Below are positions 7,539 to 12,087 of a DNA stretch of 12,087 nt, piece after piece. The stretch comes from an uncultured Methanomicrobiales archaeon (GTDB lineage: Archaea; Thermoplasmatota; Thermoplasmata; Methanomassiliicoccales; Methanomethylophilaceae): the NCBI GenBank assembly GCA_937892275.1, contig CALAVG010000370.1, forward strand, positions 1-12,087, written 5' to 3'. Position 1 is the stretch's first letter, and the number at the start of each line of letters is the position of its first letter. The position numbers and the translations under genes are program-made. The notes below the pieces were generated by a model. It ran no database searches. It saw only the letters and a list, made by a program, of their open reading frames with translations, and was not told where the DNA came from.

Positions 7539-7565
7539 CGCTTTCACAAAACGAAACGCTATACT
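7536..7565 (+). repeat. Left terminal inverted repeat of the insertion sequence
   Basis: It starts TAACGCTTTCAC and ends AACGCTATACT. All 30 bases match the reverse complement of the right repeat. The last 11 bases recur twice more inside the element around the transposase promoter. Confidence 0.95.
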
Positions 7566-7566
7566 T

Positions 7567-9108
7567 TTAAACCTCTCCTTCAGATGAAGAGTCTTTCCGT
7601 GGACGTCCCCTCGGTCTTTTAGTCTTAGATTCGGAATGTTCCTTCTTAGGCCTCCCTCTTGGATTCTTTACATCGATTATACGCGGCAGAAGCCCGAGAT
7701 TAATCAGGATATTGCGGTCGGAGTCGGTGATCTTGCGTATCATCCAATTCCCGCTGGCATCCATCATCATGGATGCCCTGCGGAGCTTCTTTAGGACGTG
7801 ATTGTATGGGACACCGCTCAGTTCAGGTACCTTCTCGAAGGCCTTCCTCATCTTGTACGTCATTATGACGGATAGGAAATTGATGAACTCGGTACCTATT
7901 ACCGACCAATCCTCGTGTACCCGTGTCTGATCGAACTTCAGGATGTCCTTGTAGAACATGAACATCACCTCGATCGCCCACCTCTCATCATACGCTTTGT
8001 ATGCGATGGCCGATTCCATATCTACATCTGACATGAAGACGATGGAGCCGAACTCCTTGCGGAGTTCGCTCAACTCCCTTGGATCGATGTCACTCTTGCC
8101 GGCCATCCAAGTCCTTTCTTCCTCCATCGCCCTGTACGGGTCCCTGAAGGAATAGAGGAACTTTCCGTCGAACATGCGTTCTTTCCTGCATGCCAGCCCA
8201 TCATATCCCGGGACCGACGCGTTGTATTCGTACATTTTGAATTCCCGTATGATCTTCGAATCCCTCTTCAGAGGGATGAGGAAATGAAGGTCCGGACGGT
8301 CGTCGAACGATTTCTTCGCCGCCCGGTAGCTAAATCCCTTGTCTGCGACTATGATTCCCTTATCCACATTGTTCGTGCTGATGAAGTCCCCCAACGCCGC
8401 TATATCTATTGTATTTCCAGGATAGGCCTTGCTGCATATGGGCTCGCCTGTTTCCACATCGTAAGCGTAGATCACCGAGATGTCCCTGGTCCCTTTCTTC
8501 AGCGCCTTGCGTGAGAAATCAGAGAATGTGTTCACTGTGCTCTCGTCGGATTTGAGAGTGCCGTCCACCACGACGTGGTGGTCGGCATTGACACGACCGG
8601 CCCTCATCACCATGAACTTCGATATCCTGGAGCATGTCCTTCCCAGCTGAGAGATGTGCTCGCTGACGGTGTTCCTGGAAAGACCGATGCCAGGATACCT
8701 GACGGAGAGCCATGTGTCCTGATAGGTCTCATCCAGTTCATAATCATTAATGTCCGGTTCTACTGACCTGAGGACGGCGATGGCGTAGGTACGCATAGCT
8801 TCTTTCTCATCATAGAACTGCCTTAGGTCCTTCAAGATATCCTGTGAAAGATTGCAGCAGAGCTGCACATCGGCCCACCTGCGATAATCGCAATCGCTGT
8901 GCTTCATGCCTGGCAGATCCAAGTTTGCGACATAGGCCCCATCTATGATGTGGCCTATCGTCGGGCCGTCGATGGGGATCTTTCTCCCATTGACGCTCTT
9001 GCAACCTATGCGGCTCTTTACAGCATATTTGTCCTTATTCCTGCCGTAGGCGACTACTATCGTGTTCTTTGGTCTAGGGACCTTCCTTATCTCTTCTGGC
9101 ACGGCCAT
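7567..9108 (-). CDS. DDE transposase (IS4/IS1634-like) with two AT-hook motifs
   Basis: A 513-residue transposase that should cut and rejoin the ends of this element. I chose the ATG at 9106-9108, since a TATA-like stretch sits about 30 bases upstream; a TTG nine bases earlier is possible. Candidate catalytic residues are D182 (VVVDGTLK), D256 (IIVADKGF) and E380 in YDERWAIEVMFMFYK (373-387), which matches the Y-xx-R-xxx-E-xxxxxx-K signature of IS4-group enzymes. Residues 30-170 hold the N-terminal DNA-binding and helical part. Unusual is the C-terminus: RGRPKK (484-489) and RPRGRPRK (498-505) are two AT-hook cores that would bind the minor groove of A+T-rich DNA, followed by a Ser/Glu tail. 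The frame is intact, with no shift or stop. Confidence 0.93.
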   Translation of the reverse strand: MAVPEEIRKVPRPKNTIVVAYGRNKDKYAVKSRIGCKSVNGRKIPIDGPTIGHIIDGAYVANLDLPGMKHSDCDYRRWADVQLCCNLSQDILKDLRQFYDEKEAMRTYAIAVLRSVEPDINDYELDETYQDTWLSVRYPGIGLSRNTVSEHISQLGRTCSRISKFMVMRAGRVNADHHVVVDGTLKSDESTVNTFSDFSRKALKKGTRDISVIYAYDVETGEPICSKAYPGNTIDIAALGDFISTNNVDKGIIVADKGFSYRAAKKSFDDRPDLHFLIPLKRDSKIIREFKMYEYNASVPGYDGLACRKERMFDGKFLYSFRDPYRAMEEERTWMAGKSDIDPRELSELRKEFGSIVFMSDVDMESAIAYKAYDERWAIEVMFMFYKDILKFDQTRVHEDWSVIGTEFINFLSVIMTYKMRKAFEKVPELSGVPYNHVLKKLRRASMMMDASGNWMIRKITDSDRNILINLGLLPRIIDVKNPRGRPKKEHSESKTKRPRGRPRKDSSSEGEV

Positions 9109-9118
9109 TTTCTTCAAA

Positions 9119-9170
9119 TATAGTATAGCGTTATTATATATTTAAAACCTCATTTAAAACGCTATACTTA
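9119..9170 (-). promoter_or_regulatory. Transposase promoter bracketed by TIR-derived inverted motifs
   Basis: AGTATAGCGTT (9122-9132) and its inverse AACGCTATACT (9158-9168) flank 25 bases that contain the likely TATA box (minus strand TTTAAATATATAA, about 9133-9145), placed about 30 bases before the transposase ATG. The 11-bp motif is identical to the inner third of both terminal repeats. This arrangement suggests that the transposase binds its own promoter. Confidence 0.55.
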
Positions 9171-9337
9171 TAAATGAAACAACACTGTTAACAACGGCCT
9201 GCTTATAAATGGAATCGAAATGACTTCTTTGAGAATGGAAATCTTACTGAAATCGCTCGGTAGATCAGCGTCGAAAAATGCTGTCCTGATACCGAATTAA
9301 CAAGATGGTGAAGAAAACGAGGTCGATTATTGCAGTT

Positions 9338-9367
9338 AGTATAGCGTTTCGTTTTGTGAAAGCGTTA
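9338..9367 (-). repeat. Right terminal inverted repeat of the insertion sequence
   Basis: It starts AGTATAGCGTT and ends GAAAGCGTTA, a perfect 30/30 inverse match to the left repeat. ATTAAA follows directly. Confidence 0.95.
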
Positions 9368-9373
9368 ATTAAA
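9368..9373. repeat. Target-site duplication, right copy (ATTAAA)
   Basis: This is an exact copy of 7530-7535. Removing one copy together with the element rejoins ACCTATTAAA to ATCCGATTC, the presumed original sequence of the MFS-UspA/FKBP intergenic region. Confidence 0.85.
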
Positions 9374-9375
9374 AT

Positions 9376-9394
9376 CCGATTCAGTCGGTTTTTT
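9376..9394 (+). terminator. Short hairpin followed by six T
   Basis: CCGA-TTCAG-TCGG forms a 4-bp stem with a 5-base loop, followed by TTTTTT. It resembles a small terminator on the plus strand, just outside the insertion sequence. No plus-strand gene ends here, so it may insulate the FKBP gene or be coincidental. Confidence 0.3.
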
Positions 9395-9587
9395 GCTACT
9401 TGTTCCGAGCAAGACATCATAGTCGATATCGTCGACTACGGATAGTTTCTAATCAGGCACCTAAGGATGGTCCGTTAACGGCACGATGATGATGCAATCC
9501 GTGTGCCAGTATCGCAAATGCGTATGATGCGATTGATCATGCCAGTTGTAAAAAGACGCGTATTGTGAACCCTGATCTGAAAACGAT
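9395..9587. other. Intergenic stretch rich in short inverted repeats, no gene seen
   Basis: No credible open frame occurs on either strand (longest about 21 codons). Several self-complementary pieces follow each other: CTTG-TTCCGAG-CAAG (about 9400-9414), TAGTCGA-TATCG-TCGACTA (about 9420-9438), CCGTTAACGG (about 9472-9481) and GGCAC...GTGCC (about 9480-9507). They could be operators of the divergent genes or parts of an unrecognised RNA; neither can be shown from the sequence alone. Confidence 0.3.
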
Positions 9588-9602
9588 ACCTATTTAATAG
9601 GT
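9588..9602 (+). promoter_or_regulatory. TATA box of the FKBP gene within a palindrome
   Basis: ACCTATT-T-AATAGGT is a perfect 7+1+7 palindrome that contains TATTTAATA. Transcription would start near 9621, giving a leader of about 25 bases that includes the GGTGA ribosome site. ACCTATT also lies in the promoter of the MFS-UspA gene (7526-7532). Confidence 0.5.
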
Positions 9603-9646
9603 AATGCTATCGGCGCATCAGTTAATTACCATTCACGGTGAATATC

Positions 9647-10345
9647 ATGGCAGACGCAAAGAAGCTCGTTCGCCTTACTTACAAGGCATACCTCGCCGAT
9701 GCAGACGAGAGACTGTACGACACAACAGACGCAGATGCAGCCAAGGAGGCAGGCATCTTCAACGAGAAGATCACCTACGCACCCATGGCATACCTCTTCG
9801 GATCCAAGACACTCTTCCCCGACCTCGAGGCAGCCATCGAGGCAGCAGAGATCGGAAAGGAGACAACTGTCACAATCCCCTGCGAGAAGGCAGCCGGAGC
9901 AAGGAACCCCAAGCTCATCGAGCTCCACCCCATCAAGGAATTCTACAAGCAGGAGATTAACCCCTACCCCGGAATGTCTGTTTCGCTCGGAAACAGGACT
10001 GGTGTCATTATGTCCGTTGCAGCCGGACGTGTCAAAGTCGACTTCAACAACCAGCTCGCCGGCCACGACCTCAAGTACACCTTCACTGTAACTGAGGAGA
10101 TAACTGAGGACAAGGCAAAAGCACTGGCTATCATTGAGCTCACCTCCGGAACTTCCGAGGGATTCGACGTCGCGATCGAGGACAAGAAAGTCATCGTTAC
10201 AGAGGCCGAGACATGCAAGTTCGACCAGAACTGGGCAATCGCCAAGTACAAGATTGTCGCAGACCTTAGGGCAGCCTTTGGTGTCGAGCGTGTCGACTTC
10301 GTACAGATCTGGGATTCCGGAAAGAAGGAAGACAAGAAAGAGTGA
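9647..10345 (+). CDS. FKBP-type peptidyl-prolyl isomerase, long archaeal (SlyD-like) form
   Basis: A 232-residue cytoplasmic prolyl isomerase and probable folding chaperone. ATG 9647 is preferred over GTG 9638 because GGTGA (9637-9641) sits five bases before it. Residues 1-75 and 135-150 form the split FKBP barrel, here diverged: FGSKTLFPDLEAAIEAAEIGKETTVTIPCEKAAGARNP replaces the usual GxxxLIPGFEEALxGMxxGE...AYGxRxP pattern. Residues about 85-130 match the inserted chaperone flap of SlyD-type proteins, followed by the hallmark GRVKVDFNNQLAGHDLKYTFTV (127-148). Residues 150-220 are the extra C-terminal domain of long archaeal FKBPs such as FKBP26. The tail is Lys/Glu/Asp-rich. Strong codon bias (ATC, CTC, GAG, AAG, GCA) suggests high expression. 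The gene is monocistronic, with its own promoter and a strong hairpin at its end. Confidence 0.93.
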   Translation: MADAKKLVRLTYKAYLADADERLYDTTDADAAKEAGIFNEKITYAPMAYLFGSKTLFPDLEAAIEAAEIGKETTVTIPCEKAAGARNPKLIELHPIKEFYKQEINPYPGMSVSLGNRTGVIMSVAAGRVKVDFNNQLAGHDLKYTFTVTEEITEDKAKALAIIELTSGTSEGFDVAIEDKKVIVTEAETCKFDQNWAIAKYKIVADLRAAFGVERVDFVQIWDSGKKEDKKE

Positions 10346-10346
10346 T

Positions 10347-10366
10347 GTTGGGGTTTTTACCCCAAC
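10347..10366 (+). terminator. Hairpin terminator of the FKBP gene
   Basis: GTTGGGGT-TTTT-ACCCCAAC is a perfect 8-bp stem with a 4-base loop, starting two bases after the FKBP stop. A pyrimidine-rich stretch (CCCCC, CTCTTTACC, CCCTTT) follows. Confidence 0.7.
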
Positions 10367-10427
10367 TCCCCCAAAACTCTTTACCACCCTTTCGGGTAAT
10401 ATTCTAACAAGTTTGATCCATCCATCA

Positions 10428-10574
10428 TCAGTCGAAGAACGCCAGTATGGTGTTCATCTCGTTGTTCCTGCTGCGGTCAATGCGGCAGCCGTACTTGTCG
10501 TACTTCATGTAGTTCTGTTCCCTGATCCTGCTCACCGGAAGAGGGGACAGGAGGGTCTGCTTGTAGTTTGCCAT
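10428..10574 (-). CDS. Small protein, 48 aa, function unknown
   Basis: A short gene with convincing expression signals. GGTGA (10581-10585) lies six bases before the ATG, a TATA-like TTATTATAC (10625-10633) lies about 50 bases upstream, and the frame ends in TGA. The peptide starts MANYKQTLLSPLPVSRIREQ and ends MNTILAFFD; it is basic and Tyr/Arg/Asn-rich with one Cys and no hydrophobic segment, so it should be soluble. I do not recognise it. It lies downstream of the CARF-type regulator on the same strand, 184 bases away with its own promoter, and converges on the FKBP gene. Four imperfect 9-bp repeats lie directly upstream of its TATA box. A longer plus-strand frame across this region has no start signal and is taken as a shadow. 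Confidence 0.6.
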   Translation of the reverse strand: MANYKQTLLSPLPVSRIREQNYMKYDKYGCRIDRSRNNEMNTILAFFD

Positions 10575-10624
10575 GTTTGTTCACCTGCAGTCTTGGGGGC
10601 TGCGATACTAATATGGCAGTTGGG

Positions 10625-10633
10625 GTATAATAA
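10625..10633 (-). promoter_or_regulatory. TATA box of the 48-aa gene
   Basis: The minus strand reads TTATTATAC, which predicts a start of transcription near 10603 and a leader of about 29 bases carrying the GGTGA site. Confidence 0.5.
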
Positions 10634-10639
10634 CATCAA

Positions 10640-10675
10640 ATTGTAATGTTTGTTATGTTTGTAATTCTTGTTATT
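10640..10675. repeat. Four imperfect tandem 9-bp repeats upstream of the 48-aa gene
   Basis: Successive units are ATTGTAATG, TTTGTTATG, TTTGTAATT and CTTGTTATT (consensus TTTGTWATK, with GTAAT and GTTAT alternating). They lie 7 bases beyond the TATA box, where archaeal activators or repressors often bind. The same core recurs upstream of the CARF-type gene. Confidence 0.5.
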
Positions 10676-10758
10676 GTGCAGACGATGGCCAGAGTGTGCA
10701 GAAATAACTTCTAAAGAATGTGAGAAAAAGAGGAGAAGATGGGCACCGGCCGACCGTA

Positions 10759-11571
10759 TCAGCCGGTGTAAAAGGTCGAAATGATATTCCGGCCTTCATT
10801 TGTGAGGACATATCTGGAGTTGAGGTCATCCTTCTCGATCCAGCCCTTGCTTAGCCATTTGCCGATGAAGTCCCTCTGGTAGTAGACTGCTTCCGTCTGA
10901 CGCTGGGAGGACTTACGGTTGGGGTCTCCCTTCTCGGTGTCCCTATACCATATGCCGTTCTCCTTCAGCACAGCGATCATCTTACCGCTGGTGACGGATA
11001 GTCTATTCCTGTTGCGCTCGTCCAACAACCTCAATCCGCGAACGAGACGCTCCTCAGGAATCTGGATGGAATAGCTTGGAAGCTGTCTCGGGTCATAAGT
11101 GGATTTGGTGAGTCCGACGGGCTTGTCTCCTATGAAGTAGTTTTTCCTGATGCCTTCGGCATCGACAGTGTATTCCTTCGTACCAACGGAGAATGGGATG
11201 GTCCCGGGGACCATCATGGAAGCTATCGCCGCTGCGGCAGCGTAGTCCGGTCCTCCGGATGAGATGTTCACATAGATCTCGCACTGCTCTCCCGACTCCT
11301 CGGAATGGGCGTGTTCGGACTGGATGATTTCCAGAACTACCCTGAGCATCACGGAGAAGTCTGTGATCTTCTCGTTGTGCTCTACGATGTCGACCGGGCG
11401 AGGAGACTGTTCCTCGATGATTTCCTTCACACGGTCGTAAAACTCCTGGTATACACTGCTGCCCTGGCTGGCCGGATCCCTCACATAGTGAATGATGTGG
11501 GCCCGATTTATTTCGTAGAATAACACCGGATTTGTGACCTTCGTTGTTTCAAAGGTGACACAGGCGATCAT
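10759..11571 (-). CDS. CARF-winged-helix regulator, HFX_2341/DUF6293-like
   Basis: A 270-residue protein with two parts. Residues 1 to about 150 look like a Rossmann-type CARF sensor: an opening strand and helix (MIACVTFETTKVTNPVLFYEIN), HIIHYVRDP at 25-33, and EIYVNISSGGPDYAAAAAIASMM (98-120), the Ser-Gly-rich ligand-loop motif of the family. Residues about 170-270 form a winged helix: RLLDERNRNRLSVTSGKMIAVLKENGIW, then DFIGKWLSKGWIEKDD and SRYVLTNEGRNII, a typical recognition helix and wing. Proteins of this type are thought to be transcription regulators responding to a nucleotide ligand; many CARF proteins serve CRISPR systems, but no cas gene or array is visible here. The ATG follows AGAGGATA, and a TATA box lies at 11632-11641. 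Stop is TGA. Assignment is by pattern recall, not by search. Confidence 0.78.
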   Translation of the reverse strand: MIACVTFETTKVTNPVLFYEINRAHIIHYVRDPASQGSSVYQEFYDRVKEIIEEQSPRPVDIVEHNEKITDFSVMLRVVLEIIQSEHAHSEESGEQCEIYVNISSGGPDYAAAAAIASMMVPGTIPFSVGTKEYTVDAEGIRKNYFIGDKPVGLTKSTYDPRQLPSYSIQIPEERLVRGLRLLDERNRNRLSVTSGKMIAVLKENGIWYRDTEKGDPNRKSSQRQTEAVYYQRDFIGKWLSKGWIEKDDLNSRYVLTNEGRNIISTFYTG

Positions 11572-11631
11572 TATCCTCTTCTTCCGACCAGACTGCAGAG
11601 CGCATCCCCATATTCCAGAATGGGTTTCTAG

Positions 11632-11641
11632 TATTTAATAA
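11632..11641 (-). promoter_or_regulatory. TATA box of the CARF-type regulator gene
   Basis: The minus strand reads TTATTAAATA, predicting a transcript start near 11611 and a leader of about 40 bases ahead of the ATG at 11571. Confidence 0.5.
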
Positions 11642-11664
11642 CAATGATAATGAAATTTACATTT

Positions 11665-11682
11665 ATTACAAAGATTACAAAA
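11665..11682. repeat. Tandem 9-bp repeat upstream of the CARF-type regulator gene
   Basis: ATTACAAAG and ATTACAAAA are adjacent. On the minus strand each contains TTTGTAAT, the core of the repeats ahead of the 48-aa gene. They lie about 24 bases beyond the TATA box. Confidence 0.4.
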
Positions 11683-11830
11683 AAATTGTATTTGTATATC
11701 TAGGGGGATATCCATATTGCTCTCTGAGCGAACGATTCTGAAACGGCTTACCGGTCGGATGATCGGAGTGCATCACCCATCCCCGGGAGACCGGGGATCC
11801 CATCCCACAGAAACTGGCTTTGGAGGGATA
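11683..11830 (-). other. Non-coding stretch with a strong hairpin; possible small RNA
   Basis: This stretch lies between the regulator promoter and tRNA-Arg. It holds a perfect 8-bp stem, ATCCCCGG-GAGA-CCGGGGAT (11779-11798). If transcribed from the minus strand, a TATA-like CTATATAGG (about 11853-11861) lies about 26 bases before 11830, and a run of seven T (about 11680-11686) could end the transcript, giving an RNA of about 150 nt. An open frame of 63 codons on this strand has only a TTG start and no ribosome site. RNA identity is not recognised; the region may equally be plain spacer. Confidence 0.25.
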
Positions 11831-11837
11831 CCAAAAT

Positions 11838-11846
11838 GCTTTTATC
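11838..11846 (+). promoter_or_regulatory. Probable TATA box of tRNA-Arg
   Basis: TGCTTTTAT, preceded by CCAAAA as a purine-rich upstream element, has its centre about 29 bases before the tRNA 5' end. Confidence 0.45.
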
Positions 11847-11871
11847 TGTTTCCTATATAGTGGCAATTAAC

Positions 11872-11946
11872 GGACGGGTGGCCTAGCCTGGATATGGCGG
11901 CAGCCTCCTAAGCTGCAAGCCGAGGGTTCGAATCCCTCCCCGTTCG
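11872..11946 (+). tRNA. tRNA-Arg (anticodon CCT)
   Basis: A 75-nt cloverleaf with a 7-bp acceptor stem GGACGGG/CCCGTTC (one G-T), D stem GCC/GGC, anticodon stem GCAGC/GCTGC with loop CTCCTAA (anticodon CCT at 11907-11909), variable loop AAGCC, and T stem GAGGG/CCCTC with loop TTCGAAT. The discriminator is G. CCA is not encoded, unlike in the tRNA-Thr. Five T follow the gene (11948-11952) and probably end the transcript. It reads AGG, by eye a very common arginine codon in the genes of this window. No intron is seen. Confidence 0.96.
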
Positions 11947-11952
11947 CTTTTT

Positions 11953-12087
11953 GTAACATTTCAAAAGATTGGTGTCGAAATGGTTTGTGGGTGGCTATGA
12001 GGCCATCTAAGGATCATTCTGCCCAGGTGAAGTTATTCCATCAAAAGTGACCCGCAAAGGCCATATTATCATCGATTTGTGATAAAC
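11953..12087. other. Window end, nothing assignable
   Basis: No start codon with a ribosome site and no RNA fold is visible. A minus-strand frame open from the window edge to a TAG at 12007-12009 (26 codons) could be the end of a gene beyond the window but is too short to support. Confidence 0.3.

Larger units (their letters stand above)
7536..9367. mobile_element. Complete insertion sequence, IS4/IS1634-like, 1,832 bp
   Basis: The element is bounded by perfect 30-bp inverted repeats (7536-7565 and 9338-9367) and flanked by a 6-bp direct repeat. It carries one intact transposase gene whose TAA stop lies one base inside the left repeat, and 229 bases of non-coding sequence between the transposase start and the right repeat. 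Identical repeats, intact gene and intact target duplication point to a recent insertion and probable activity. It sits between the divergent MFS-UspA and FKBP genes. Its base composition is more A+T-rich than its neighbours. Family assignment rests on transposase motifs and size and was not searched. Confidence 0.93.

Noticed and set aside
9626..10387. Minus-strand frame of 253 codons opposite the FKBP gene
   Set aside because: Its Cys/Leu/Val/Asp-rich composition is the antisense of a codon-biased gene.
10134..10646. Plus-strand frame of 170 codons running from the FKBP gene into the next region
   Set aside because: Crosses the FKBP stop and terminator hairpin; no start signals; low-complexity Ser/Thr/Arg start.
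10640..10675. Four 9-bp tandem repeats considered as a CRISPR remnant
   Set aside because: Units are too short, without spacers; they fit an operator or simple repeat.
11675..11866. Minus-strand 63-codon frame near tRNA-Arg
   Set aside because: TTG start, no ribosome site, overlaps the tRNA promoter and the strong hairpin; better treated as non-coding.
12007..12087. Possible 3' end of a minus-strand gene entering from the right edge, ending in TAG
   Set aside because: Only 26 codons visible with no recognisable motif; in a pyrrolysine-using host TAG may not even be a stop.

Overview
The window looks archaeal, most likely a member of the Thermoplasmatota close to the gut or rumen Methanomassiliicoccales. 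This placement is inferred, not proven. The evidence is: archaeal TATA-like boxes about 25-30 bases ahead of RNA genes and several start codons; GGTGA/GGAGG ribosome sites; at least one gene that appears leaderless; a long archaeal-type FKBP; an iron-type ABC binding protein with a dockerin-like N-terminus; heavy AGG use for arginine; and no TAG stop on any of the eleven genes called.

Left part (1-1710): the 3' end of feoB (ferrous iron uptake), a small protein with a C-terminal zinc ribbon, and a tRNA-Thr(TGT) on the minus strand with its own promoter. The feoB end is visibly richer in G+C than the rest.

Centre-left (1711-5712): a tight four-gene plus-strand operon. It encodes a membrane-anchored class III-type substrate-binding protein with two dockerin-like calcium motifs, an unknown single-pass membrane protein, a FecCD/BtuC permease and its ATPase. 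Together these form a metal-chelate importer (siderophore, haem or corrinoid). A long hairpin separates it from a convergent gene for an MFS transporter fused to a C-terminal UspA domain.

Centre-right (7530-9373): a complete insertion sequence of 1,832 bp with perfect 30-bp inverted repeats, a 6-bp target duplication (ATTAAA) and an intact DDE transposase of IS4/IS1634 type with two C-terminal AT-hook motifs. It landed in the promoter of the MFS-UspA gene, and the duplicated target now forms part of that gene's TATA box. Inside the element, copies of the inner TIR motif bracket the transposase promoter.

Right part (9374-12087): a hairpin-rich intergenic stretch, a long-type FKBP/SlyD-like prolyl isomerase ending in a strong hairpin, a 48-aa small protein gene on the minus strand, a CARF-winged-helix (HFX_2341/DUF6293-like) regulator on the minus strand, and tRNA-Arg(CCT). 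The two minus-strand genes each have tandem 9-bp TTTGTAAT-type repeats just upstream of their TATA boxes, which may make them one regulatory unit. No CRISPR array or cas gene is visible.
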